Positions 18,137 through 25,621 of a DNA stretch of 64,000 bases are shown in pieces. A program made the translations under genes and the position numbers. The stretch is from Clostridium sp. D33t1_170424_F3 (lineage in GTDB: Bacteria; Bacillota; Clostridia; Oscillospirales; Acutalibacteraceae). The stretch is taken from contig NZ_JADPEG010000005.1 of assembly GCF_015667585.1 (NCBI RefSeq), forward strand, positions 63,044-127,043. The letters run 5' to 3'. The number at the start of each line of letters is the position of its first letter. Position 1 is the stretch's first letter. The notes beneath the pieces are model-generated. The model was not told where the DNA came from. It worked only from the letters and a program-made list of their open reading frames with translations, and searched no databases.

Positions 18137-18802
18137 TTGTATCGCGCCTGTATCTTTGATTTGGATGGGACCCTGGCCAATACCCTGTATTCCATCGCGG
18201 ACTTTTCCAACCGTGCGCTGGCGGCCTGCGGCTATCCGCAGATTGCCCCGGAGGATTTCCGGAAAATCGTGGGGGACGGCGCAGACACGCAGATGCGCCG
18301 CATGCTGACCCGTGTGCGGGGGAGCTATACGGAAGAAGAACTGGCACGATTGCGGTCTGTGTACGACGGCTTCTACGCGGCGGATCCCACGCATGGGGTC
18401 GCCCGTTATGAAGGCGTAGAGGAAGCGGTACGGGAATTGAAGCGGCGCGGCGTCAAGCTGGCGGTGCTCTCCAATAAGCCGCACGCCTGGAGCGTCGCAA
18501 TTGTGCACGATATTTTTGGATCGGACGTTTTTACCTGCTGCTACGGGCAGCGGGAGGGCATCCCGAAAAAACCCGCGCCGGATGGCGCGCTGAAAATTGC
18601 GGAAGAGCTGGGCGTGCCGCCCCGGGGATGCCTGTATATCGGGGACACCAACACCGATATGAAGACCGGCGCGGCGGCGGGTATGGACACCGCGGGCGTG
18701 CTCTGGGGCTTCCGCGGCCGCGCGGAGCTGGAACAGAACCACGCAAACTATATTTTAGAAAAGCCGGAGGACCTGCTGGCCCTCGTACAAAACGGCGGAT
18801 GA
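18137..18802 (+). CDS. HAD family phosphatase (phosphoglycolate phosphatase-like)
   Basis: 221 residues. Motif I CIFDLDGTLANTL, motif II LAVLSNKPH, motif III Lys in REGIPKKPAPDG, motif IV LYIGDTNTDMKTGAAAG. This is the Gph group that removes phosphate from phosphoglycolate or similar small metabolites. It starts with TTG, 4 nt after AAGGGTGGT, and the reading YRACIFDLDGTL allows no better start. It is followed 7 bp later by an ArAE gene, suggesting one operon. Confidence 0.88.
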   Translation: MYRACIFDLDGTLANTLYSIADFSNRALAACGYPQIAPEDFRKIVGDGADTQMRRMLTRVRGSYTEEELARLRSVYDGFYAADPTHGVARYEGVEEAVRELKRRGVKLAVLSNKPHAWSVAIVHDIFGSDVFTCCYGQREGIPKKPAPDGALKIAEELGVPPRGCLYIGDTNTDMKTGAAAGMDTAGVLWGFRGRAELEQNHANYILEKPEDLLALVQNGG

Positions 18803-18809
18803 GGCGCGC

Positions 18810-19637
18810 ATGAATTTATTCAAAAAATTGTTGAGCAGCGGCCGCAGCATGGGGTTCCGCATTGTCAAAACCGGCATGGCGGCGACCATCTGCGTGGTGG
18901 TCGCCTACTGGATGATGCTGGATTCCCCGTTTTTTGCCGTGGCGGCGACGGTCGTCTCAATGGGAAAATCCATCGAGATTTCCTTTCGCGGCGGCAAAAA
19001 CCGTGTGCTGGGCACTGCGATCGGTGCGGCAATCGGCGCGGCGTTTGCGTCCGCCATGCCGGGGAACGCGGGCCTGTGCGGGATCGGGATCATCCTGACG
19101 CTGTACCTGTGCCATTTCTTCAAGCTGGACGGCGCGCCGACGCTGGCCTGTATTGTGTTTACCATCGTGATGCTGTACCGGGGGCCGGATCCCTGGCTGT
19201 ACGCCGGGCTGCGCTGCGTGGAGGTGCTGATCGGCGTGACGATTGCGCTGCTGGTCAACGTGCTGGTGATGCCGCCCAACTATGTGGCGCAGATCAAAAA
19301 GACCTACGCCAACCTGCGCAATCTGGTGGAGGAGTCCATCGACTATGCCTCCACCGGGGATACTATCGACGTACCGGGCGTCGATGCGATGATCCAGTCG
19401 CTGTCCCAGTCCATCAACCACTATGTGGCGGAGATCCGGATTTTCCGCGGCGGCGACCGGGAGGTTTTTCAGATTTCCTGCAAGATTTCCAACTTCAAAC
19501 AGATGCTGCACGAGCTGATCAGCATTGAGGATCTGGAGCCGCGCCCGGTATCGAAGGACAGCCCGCAGTATCCCGTGTTCGAGTATCATTTGAACCGGCT
19601 GATCAGCCTGTATGAGGAAACGGTGCAGGACGACTAA
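18810..19637 (+). CDS. ArAE/FUSC family membrane protein 1
   Basis: 275 residues. The N-terminal half holds about five membrane helices beginning GFRIVKTGMAATICV, the aromatic-acid exporter (DUF939-like) signature. RGGKNRVLGTAIGAAIGA is the second family motif. The C-terminal half is soluble and helical (YANLRNLVEESIDY...). Proteins of this family are proposed exporters of aromatic or other organic acids; the substrate is unknown. It is paired with a diverged paralogue immediately downstream, so a two-subunit complex is possible. Confidence 0.85.
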   Translation: MNLFKKLLSSGRSMGFRIVKTGMAATICVVVAYWMMLDSPFFAVAATVVSMGKSIEISFRGGKNRVLGTAIGAAIGAAFASAMPGNAGLCGIGIILTLYLCHFFKLDGAPTLACIVFTIVMLYRGPDPWLYAGLRCVEVLIGVTIALLVNVLVMPPNYVAQIKKTYANLRNLVEESIDYASTGDTIDVPGVDAMIQSLSQSINHYVAEIRIFRGGDREVFQISCKISNFKQMLHELISIEDLEPRPVSKDSPQYPVFEYHLNRLISLYEETVQDD

Positions 19638-19673
19638 GGAGCGTGACCCTCTATCAAACTGCCTAAAATTGGA

Positions 19674-20510
19674 ATGCGGATTGTAAAATCCGCGCTCGCG
19701 GTGTTTCTCTGCTTTATGGTGTACCTGCTGCGCGGGCAGCAGGGCGTGCCGTTTTATTCCGCCATCGCGGCGGTGCTTTGCATGCAGCCGGCGGTTTCCA
19801 ACAGCTTTAAGGTGGCCTGGAACCGGACGGTCGGCACCGTGATCGGCGCGGGTGCGGGCATGCTGGTGCTGCTGTTTGAGCGGGCGTTTATCCCGCGCAA
19901 TTTGCCGCTGCTGCAGTACGGCTTGGTTTCTCTGGTCATTATTCCGCTGATCTACGTCACGCTGCTGGCGAAGAAACCCACGGCGTCCTACATCACCTGT
20001 GTGGTGTTCATGAGCATCACGGTTTCACACGGCGCGGACGTGAATCCCCAGCTGTTCGTATGGAACCGGATGCTGGATACGCTGATCGGCATTGCGGTAG
20101 CGGTGCTGGTCAACCTGCTGGTCAAACCGCCCTGGCAGGGCGCGCGGGTCCAAAAGAGCCGCGACGCGCTGCACAAGCTGCTCAGGGAAGCGGTGGACAA
20201 CGCCATGGAGGGGATCAACGCGGACAGTGCTGTAGCACGGAAAGAATTGAAACAGCTCCGCAGCGGAATTGAGCTGTACCGGCAGGAGACAAAATACCTG
20301 CGCCGGCAGGAGGTGGAGCTCGACCGGCTTTCCGAGCGGCTTCCCCTGTACGAGGAGCTGCTGCACGAGCTGGAGGATCTGGCGCTGCTGGACCGCCAGC
20401 CCCGGACGGATGCCCTGCGGCCCGTGTACGATTACCATCTGGGCCGGTTGTCCGCCTTATATGAGGAAATACGGGAGGAAACAGATGATACGGGCGTTTC
20501 AGAAGCGTGA
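19674..20510 (+). CDS. ArAE/FUSC family membrane protein 2, probable non-AUG start
   Basis: At least 278 residues with the same layout as the previous gene: four to five membrane helices (MRIVKSALAVFLCFMVYLL, NRTVGTVIGAGAGMLVLL) and a C-terminal helical domain (ELKQLRSGIELYRQ). The first in-frame ATG is 19674, but it has no Shine-Dalgarno. AAGGAG at 19636-19641 instead points to an ATC codon at 19653 that would add IKLPKIG before the conserved MRIVKSA, so initiation may use ATC. No in-frame ATG, GTG or TTG lies between the TGA at 19644 and 19674. It overlaps the GNAT gene by 26 nt. Confidence 0.85.
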   Translation: MRIVKSALAVFLCFMVYLLRGQQGVPFYSAIAAVLCMQPAVSNSFKVAWNRTVGTVIGAGAGMLVLLFERAFIPRNLPLLQYGLVSLVIIPLIYVTLLAKKPTASYITCVVFMSITVSHGADVNPQLFVWNRMLDTLIGIAVAVLVNLLVKPPWQGARVQKSRDALHKLLREAVDNAMEGINADSAVARKELKQLRSGIELYRQETKYLRRQEVELDRLSERLPLYEELLHELEDLALLDRQPRTDALRPVYDYHLGRLSALYEEIREETDDTGVSEA

Positions 20511-20919
20511 TCTGGAGCCGGTGATGGAAATTTGGCTGTCCGCCAATTTACAGGCGCACCCCTTTGTGCCGCGCAGCTATTGGGAATCGCATTTTGCAGA
20601 GGTAAAAACGATGCTGCCGCAGGCGGAGCTTTACGTTGCGGAAGAGGACGGCGTGGTGCGTGGATTTATCGGTCTCGACGGCGGGTATATTGCTGGCCTG
20701 TTTGTCGCGGAGGCGTGGCGGTCCCGCGGGATCGGCAGGCAGCTGTTGAAAAAGGCAAAGTCGTTGTATCTGGCGCTTGCCCTGCATGTCTATGAGGAGA
20801 ACGAACCGGCTGTCCGCTTTTACCGGCGCGAAGGGTTTTTGCAGGAAGAAACGCGCGTGGACCCGGAGACAAACTGCAGGGAAATCCGAATGCGCTGGGA
20901 AAAGGCCGGATGCAGATAG
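20485..20919 (+). CDS. GNAT family N-acetyltransferase
   Basis: 144 residues. MIRAFQKRDLEPVMEIW is the first strand-helix unit; VAEAWRSRGIGRQLL is the acetyl-CoA pyrophosphate-binding motif (RxxGIG), and ALHVYEENEPAVRFYRREGF the C-terminal part. It transfers acetyl groups to an unknown amine. The start overlaps the preceding gene and follows GGGAGG, so it is translationally coupled to it. Confidence 0.9.
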   Translation: MIRAFQKRDLEPVMEIWLSANLQAHPFVPRSYWESHFAEVKTMLPQAELYVAEEDGVVRGFIGLDGGYIAGLFVAEAWRSRGIGRQLLKKAKSLYLALALHVYEENEPAVRFYRREGFLQEETRVDPETNCREIRMRWEKAGCR

Positions 20920-20968
20920 AAGGAAAGCGTCTCTGTGTACGCAAATGCATAAAAACCGGTTGAATGGA

Positions 20969-21011
20969 CGAACCCCACCCCCGCCATCGGCGGGGGTGGG
21001 GTTCGTTTTTA
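20969..21011 (+). terminator. Terminator after the ArAE-GNAT genes
   Basis: Perfect stem CGAACCCCACCCCCGCC / GGCGGGGGTGGGGTTCG followed by TTTTT. Confidence 0.92.
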
Positions 21012-21016
21012 TCCGT

Positions 21017-22399
21017 TTATTTGGTTTTAACGGCTTCCGCCATCATGGCGGAGGCGACGCCGCCCGCCGCGCGGATACCGGAGTTGCCGTTTTCCACGAC
21101 CACGGCGAAGGCGTAGGGCGTTTTTTCATCGGAGGAGAACCCGATCATCCAGGCGTTCGGCTTCAGGCCGCCGCCGACCTCCGCGGTGCCGGTCTTGGCG
21201 CAGACCGCCATGTTGGGGAACAGATTGTCCCCATATTCGCTGGTCACATTGTAGCGCATGGCCTCTTTCAGCTTGGCCGCCGTTTCCGGCTTGACCAGCT
21301 GGGCGCCCTTTTCCGTATGGCCCGCCCTGGTGGTCAGGCCGAAGTGCGTCGTAATGTTATCGATCATGTAGGGTTTGACGGGCGTGCCGTCGTTGGCGAT
21401 CGCGCCCATCAGCAGCAGCATGTGGTACGGGTTGGTCAGGTCGGTGTACTGTCCCACGCCGCTCCAGCCCAGTTCGTTCGCCTCCGCGCCCTTGACGTTG
21501 TAGACGCTCTTGCTGGAGGGAATGCCGTCGAGCGTGAAGCTCTGGTTAAAGCCCATTGCGTCGGCCGCCGCGGTCATCTTTTCCTCGCCCAGCTCCATCG
21601 CCAGCTCCGCGAACACAATATTGCACGATTTGGCCAGGCCGTCCTTGAAGCCGATGGTTCCGTGCCTGCTCAGGCAGGTGATCTGGTTGCCGTTGACGGT
21701 AATGCTGCCGTTGCAGGTCCAGGTGCGGCTTTCCAGATCGGGGAGGTTCTCAATCGCGGCGGCGCTGGTGACGACCTTGAAGATGGAACCCGGCGTATAG
21801 GAGGCGGACAGCGCGCGGTTGAGGTAAACGCCGTCGTATTTGCCCGTCGTATCCGTGTTGAGATCGCCGGGGACGTTGCCGGGGTCAAAATTGGGACTGC
21901 TGGTCATGCAGAGGACCTCGCCGGTCTTGTAGTTGTAGAGCACGGCCGCGCCCTTTTGCCCGTTGAACTGCTGTAAAGCGATTTTGCAGAGGTTGCTGTC
22001 CAGCGTCAGCTTGACATCGTTCCCGGTGGTTTTGCCTGTGGGCGTCGCCAGCCCGGTAAAGACATTGTATCCCGCCAGCTCCGAACGGTAGCTGTACTGC
22101 ACGCCGGTGGAGATATATCCGTTTGTGTCCCCCACCGTGTGCAGCATCGCCCGGCGCACGGTCTCGTCGCCGTTGTAGATGCGCTCGCCGTTTTCGCTTT
22201 TGGCAAGCACCACGTTGTTGCGGTCGAGGACCATACCTGCGTAGGAGAGCTGCCCGCCGCCCGCCAGATGCTTATTGTACGGCTGGAAGGCCCAGTTCCC
22301 GCCCTCCATGGCAAAGGAGAGCAGAAAGACGACCAAACCGACGAGGAACCCGCCGGTCAGAAGGTACAGAATCAGGGAACGCGTTCCCGTTGTTTTCAT
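21017..22399 (-). CDS. Class B penicillin-binding protein (PbpA/FtsI type)
   Basis: 460 residues. One N-terminal membrane helix (SLILYLLTGGFLVGLVVFLL), then a dimerisation domain and a transpeptidase with SxxK in YTPGSIFKVV, SxN in LAKSCNIVF and KTG in AVCAKTGTAEVG. It cross-links peptidoglycan outside the membrane. It is short for class B and resembles the actinobacterial/Clostridial PbpA group paired with an FHA-FtsW. Its start lies 28 bp downstream of that gene's stop, so polymerase and transpeptidase are co-expressed. Start supported by GAAAGGCGG upstream. Confidence 0.93.
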   Translation of the reverse strand: MKTTGTRSLILYLLTGGFLVGLVVFLLSFAMEGGNWAFQPYNKHLAGGGQLSYAGMVLDRNNVVLAKSENGERIYNGDETVRRAMLHTVGDTNGYISTGVQYSYRSELAGYNVFTGLATPTGKTTGNDVKLTLDSNLCKIALQQFNGQKGAAVLYNYKTGEVLCMTSSPNFDPGNVPGDLNTDTTGKYDGVYLNRALSASYTPGSIFKVVTSAAAIENLPDLESRTWTCNGSITVNGNQITCLSRHGTIGFKDGLAKSCNIVFAELAMELGEEKMTAAADAMGFNQSFTLDGIPSSKSVYNVKGAEANELGWSGVGQYTDLTNPYHMLLLMGAIANDGTPVKPYMIDNITTHFGLTTRAGHTEKGAQLVKPETAAKLKEAMRYNVTSEYGDNLFPNMAVCAKTGTAEVGGGLKPNAWMIGFSSDEKTPYAFAVVVENGNSGIRAAGGVASAMMAEAVKTK

Positions 22400-22427
22400 A
22401 GGCGCACCGCCTTTCTATATGAATTTG

Positions 22428-24110
22428 TCAGCGGGCGGCTTTTTGCCGCCGTGCGGCGTAGGTGCGTTCGTCAGAGGCCTTGATAAAGGCCAGAAGCCCC
22501 CAGCACGCCATCATGCTGGAACCACCCAGACTGACGAACGGAAGCGTCACGCCGGTCAGCGGCAGGACGTCCGTTGCGCCGAAGACGTTCAGGCAGGTCT
22601 GGAACAGCATCATACCCGCCGCCGCACAGGCGGAGATGGAGTAGAAGGTGGAGCGGCTGCGTGTGACGTCGGACCGCGCGTAGAAGACCAGCAGCGCGAT
22701 GGAGATCACGACGACAAGCGCCAGCAGCAGGCCCAGCTCTTCGCTGAGCATGCCGAAAACCAGATCGCTGTTGGCGGCGAAGACGTTTTTCAGATAGCCG
22801 TTGCCCAAACCGACGCCGAAGAACCCGCCGCTCGCCGTGTAGGTGAGCACGCGCGTCTGCTGGAAGCCCGTCTCGTTGGCGTATTCCCAGACGTGCCGCC
22901 AGGCGGCGAAGCGCTGGGCGATGTACGGCTTGAATTTGAGGATCAGGAAAACGCCGAATACAGCGGCGGAACAGATCAGCACGATGGTGCGCACGCTGCC
23001 GGAGCGCATAAACGCGATAATCAGGAAGGTGACAAAGAAAATGCACGCCGTGCCGAAGTCGCGCATCAGGAAGAGCGCCCCCAGGCACGCGCCGCCGAAC
23101 AGGATAAACCCGCCCAGATTGCGCGCCGTCTGCAAACGGTCCAGTGTGGATGCGCCGACAAAGACAAACGCAATTTTGATGAATTCCGACGGCTGGATGC
23201 TGATCGGGCCGATGGAAATCCAGTTGCGCGCGCCGTGGCTGACCTCCGCCAGCACCAGGTTGGCCGCAAAGAGGATCAGCGCCAGAATCGCAATGGCCAA
23301 ACGGCATTTCATGACGCGGTCCAGGTCGTTCAGGAACCAGATCATCGCGCAGAACAGCACGATGCCCAGCAGCATCGCGCCCAGCTGCGTGTATGTTTTC
23401 TCCACGCCCGTCCCGGCGATCAGCATAATGCCGATGCCGGAGAGCAGGAACGCGACGGTTTCCAGCTCAAAGCTGACGCGGTTCAGCCCTTTCATGGAAT
23501 AGAGGTAAAGGCCCCATTCCATCACAACCAGCGCGCCCAGCGGGATCAGGGGCATGTAGTCGAACGCTTCACCGGTAAAACAGACCTCGATGCACAGCAG
23601 GAGCTGAATCACCATGGTGGTGAAGAGCAGGCCGGGCGGAGACGCCGCGTGGCGCTGCCGCCGTTTGGGCTGCTTTAAATTTTTGACCTCGCTGGTCCGC
23701 TTGAGCATCAGGGAGGTGGACCCCATCGAGATCACGTCCCCGGGCAGAATCTGCGCGCTGTGATCGATCTTTTTGCCGTTGACGCGCGTGCCCGCCTTGG
23801 ACTCCGTATCGACGACGATCCAGCCGCTTTCCCGGCGCATCAGCACGGCGTGGTCGCGGCTGGCGGTGCCGTCCGGCAGAACGATGTCGCAGCTGCGGCT
23901 GCGTCCCAGGGAATTTTCCCAGTACAGGACGGGGATGATCTCCTTGGTGACCATGTCCTGCAAAATGACGACGGGTTCTTCCCGCCGCCGTCCCGCCTTG
24001 AGGGAGAGGAAGCACCGGCAAACCACATAGATGGAAAGCAGCGGCACAAGGATCCGTACCAGGTACAGGGCTACGGACAGAATATTCTGGAGCACAGGAT
24101 TGTCCAGCAT
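22428..24110 (-). CDS. FHA domain fused to FtsW/RodA/SpoVE glycosyltransferase
   Basis: 560 residues. One N-terminal helix (LYLVRILVPLLSIYVVCRCFL), then an FHA domain (about 50-135) with LGRSRSCDIVLP, SRDHAVL and KAGTRVNGKKI, the GR...SR.H..N phosphothreonine-binding signature. After a basic linker (QPKRRQRH) comes a SEDS polymerase with about ten helices (HGARNWISIGPISIQPSEFIKIAF, DFGTACIFF, GGSSMM). The SEDS part polymerises lipid II into glycan strands. The FHA domain suggests control by a Ser/Thr kinase of the PknB type, which is not in the window. It forms an operon with the PBP. Confidence 0.92.
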   Translation of the reverse strand: MLDNPVLQNILSVALYLVRILVPLLSIYVVCRCFLSLKAGRRREEPVVILQDMVTKEIIPVLYWENSLGRSRSCDIVLPDGTASRDHAVLMRRESGWIVVDTESKAGTRVNGKKIDHSAQILPGDVISMGSTSLMLKRTSEVKNLKQPKRRQRHAASPPGLLFTTMVIQLLLCIEVCFTGEAFDYMPLIPLGALVVMEWGLYLYSMKGLNRVSFELETVAFLLSGIGIMLIAGTGVEKTYTQLGAMLLGIVLFCAMIWFLNDLDRVMKCRLAIAILALILFAANLVLAEVSHGARNWISIGPISIQPSEFIKIAFVFVGASTLDRLQTARNLGGFILFGGACLGALFLMRDFGTACIFFVTFLIIAFMRSGSVRTIVLICSAAVFGVFLILKFKPYIAQRFAAWRHVWEYANETGFQQTRVLTYTASGGFFGVGLGNGYLKNVFAANSDLVFGMLSEELGLLLALVVVISIALLVFYARSDVTRSRSTFYSISACAAAGMMLFQTCLNVFGATDVLPLTGVTLPFVSLGGSSMMACWGLLAFIKASDERTYAARRQKAAR

Positions 24111-24218
24111 GGGCCGGCCCCCTTTTTTATCAGATGAAGATTCGCGCGGTTGTCTTTATTGTGAACCGGAATGCGGAGAAAAAACCGCGCGCGTTTCTTT
24201 TCCTGTGAAACCACTGCT

Positions 24219-24247
24219 ATTATACTAGCAAAAAAATGCAAAGTAAA
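24219..24247 (-). promoter_or_regulatory. Sigma-A promoter of the FHA-ftsW/pbp operon
   Basis: Minus strand TTTACT (24242-24247), 17-bp spacer, TATAAT (24219-24224). Confidence 0.7.
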
Positions 24248-24339
24248 CCGAATGCCCTGTTTCGTAAGGGTTTTGTAATCTTGCGGAGAAGGGGAAATAC
24301 TCCGCCGCAAGCGTGTTTCCGGAAGGATGGGGGGCAAAA

Positions 24340-24391
24340 AAAACAGCGTTCTTCGGGACAAATCTTGCCGCCGGAGAACGCTGTTTTTTAC
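24340..24391. terminator. Terminator overlapping the stop of the ECF remnant
   Basis: Stem AACAGCGTTCT / AGAACGCTGTT with T/A runs on both sides; the ECF stop codon is inside the T/A run. It is the original 3' end of the interrupted gene. Confidence 0.85.
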
Positions 24392-24594
24392 GCAAGGCCT
24401 TCTAATACGAGCATAAAAAAGATACAGGTGGTAAACAGCAGGGGCGAGACCAATACAATCACAGGCTTATTTTTTTGCTCCACTTTATCGTGAGCTTCGT
24501 CGATCAGCCGCGTTTTCCTCAGGGCAGTCACGACGGGTTTGTACAACAAAAGCGTGATTGCCGCGTTTAGCCCGCCTTTTAACAGATTGACTAT
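24388..24594 (-). pseudogene. 3' remnant of an ECF transporter S-component gene
   Basis: Minus strand, in a frame different from the membrane-protein gene that overlaps it. The remnant reads IVNLLKGGLNAAITLLLYKP, then VVTALRKTRLIDEAH, a charged linker, and a last hydrophobic helix ending LVLEGLA-stop. The FNLLKG...LLLYKP pattern is typical of the C-terminal helix of vitamin-binding S components (RibU/FolT type). A stop codon (TAA, 24595-24597) blocks the frame upstream, and no 5' part is found anywhere else in the window. The terminator at its end and GC-rich codons agree with host DNA. I infer that the AT-richer island was inserted here, cutting the gene. Confidence 0.6.
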
Positions 24595-25075
24595 TTACAG
24601 CTTCAACCCGATCACAAACATACTTAGATTGTTTTCTATAAGAAAAGAGAAAAATCACAATTAAACAAATCGCAGCTAGCGCTTTCCAATTAGCAGAAAA
24701 CCAATGCCATTTTATAAATAAAGTCTGTAATATCCATATGATTGGAAAAAGAATTGCGGATGTCAAAAGCGAACGTGTGTAATTATTCGTTTCAGATAGT
24801 GTTGTTATTTTCGAATTCACGCGCTCTGCTTTGACAAAACTTGAATATGGCACATGATTTATAAATCGGACTTGTTTCAGAATAGGTTCTATAGCTAAGG
24901 AACCTATTCGATTAATGACAAGTCCCACGAAATAATACACAACTATATCTTCCATGACATTGTCGGTTGGGAAGGATGTTTCAAAAAAAATTTTAAGGAT
25001 AAATACAAAGAAAGCCCCAGGCAATAAATTGGTCAATAATTGATATGAATCTAATTTCCCCAGAATGCTACTCAT
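24485..25075 (-). CDS. Small multi-span membrane protein of unknown function with a chimeric C-terminus
   Basis: 196 residues as read. Residues about 15-35 (LLPGAFFVFILKIFF), 45-60 (VVYYFVGLVINRIGSLAI) and two helices at 105-150 (SAILFPIIWILQTLFI, LAAICLIVIFLFSY) are hydrophobic. From about residue 162 the sequence turns basic and odd because the frame runs into the ECF remnant, so the last 35 or so residues are probably not ancestral. ATG 25075 lies 6 nt after the preceding gene and follows GGAGAA. It is the third gene of the hydrolase operon. Its position and topology suggest a membrane effector or sensor, but no family is recognised with certainty. Confidence 0.7.
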   Translation of the reverse strand: MSSILGKLDSYQLLTNLLPGAFFVFILKIFFETSFPTDNVMEDIVVYYFVGLVINRIGSLAIEPILKQVRFINHVPYSSFVKAERVNSKITTLSETNNYTRSLLTSAILFPIIWILQTLFIKWHWFSANWKALAAICLIVIFLFSYRKQSKYVCDRVEAVNSQSVKRRAKRGNHAFVVQTRRDCPEENAADRRSSR

Positions 25076-25081
25076 AAACTC

Positions 25082-25621
25082 TTATTCTCCTAAAAACACA
25101 ATTGGTGATACTCGATCAAAGGACTCTTGGATTCCATTGACGAGCCCTTTTTTACGATGCATAAACAGCTTCCGCTCCGACAGTGATGTTTGAAATCCAA
25201 ATTGGCCCACATTATTCAAAGTTGTGGATTGTCTAAAAAGGTGGTTGGCATCTACAGATAACTCCTGTTTTGCAAACCATAATTGGGCATCTTGCTTTTT
25301 GCTCCTGAGACTATATAATAGCGACTTATGTGAAAGTCTTTCCCATATGCACGTGTTTGCAACAATAAATTCTGTGTTGTAAATTTGTGGAAAATTACAA
25401 AGAAAATGTACATCCGGCATATGCGCCGTAATGAATACACCGTCTACTCCATCATTAGAGATGCACTGGAAGAAACCGTAAGAATCTGAAACACTTATTT
25501 GCATATGTCCCCAATCCGAAACTTCCGCACAGGTCACATCCTGAATGAAGACGCGCCTTGCCTGTAGTTGAGTTGTATCGACTGCAATTTTTGGATCAGC
25601 ACTTAAAATCCATCTCACCAA
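25082..25621 (-). CDS. Unknown 179-residue protein in the hydrolase operon
   Basis: I do not recognise a family. It is soluble, without signal or membrane helix; it has a beta-rich first half (VRWILSADPKIAVD, VFIQDVTCAEVSDWGHMQISV, GVFITAHMPDVHFLC) and a helical/basic second half (LFMHRKKGLVNGIQ). It starts with TTG (or GTG 3 nt later) after AAGGAG, and this start overlaps the end of the hydrolase gene by 26 nt, so the two are translationally coupled. It is followed 6 nt later by the membrane protein. By analogy with three-component conflict systems it could be the middle component joining hydrolase and effector, but that is only inference. Confidence 0.75.
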   Translation of the reverse strand: MVRWILSADPKIAVDTTQLQARRVFIQDVTCAEVSDWGHMQISVSDSYGFFQCISNDGVDGVFITAHMPDVHFLCNFPQIYNTEFIVANTCIWERLSHKSLLYSLRSKKQDAQLWFAKQELSVDANHLFRQSTTLNNVGQFGFQTSLSERKLFMHRKKGLVNGIQESFDRVSPIVFLGE

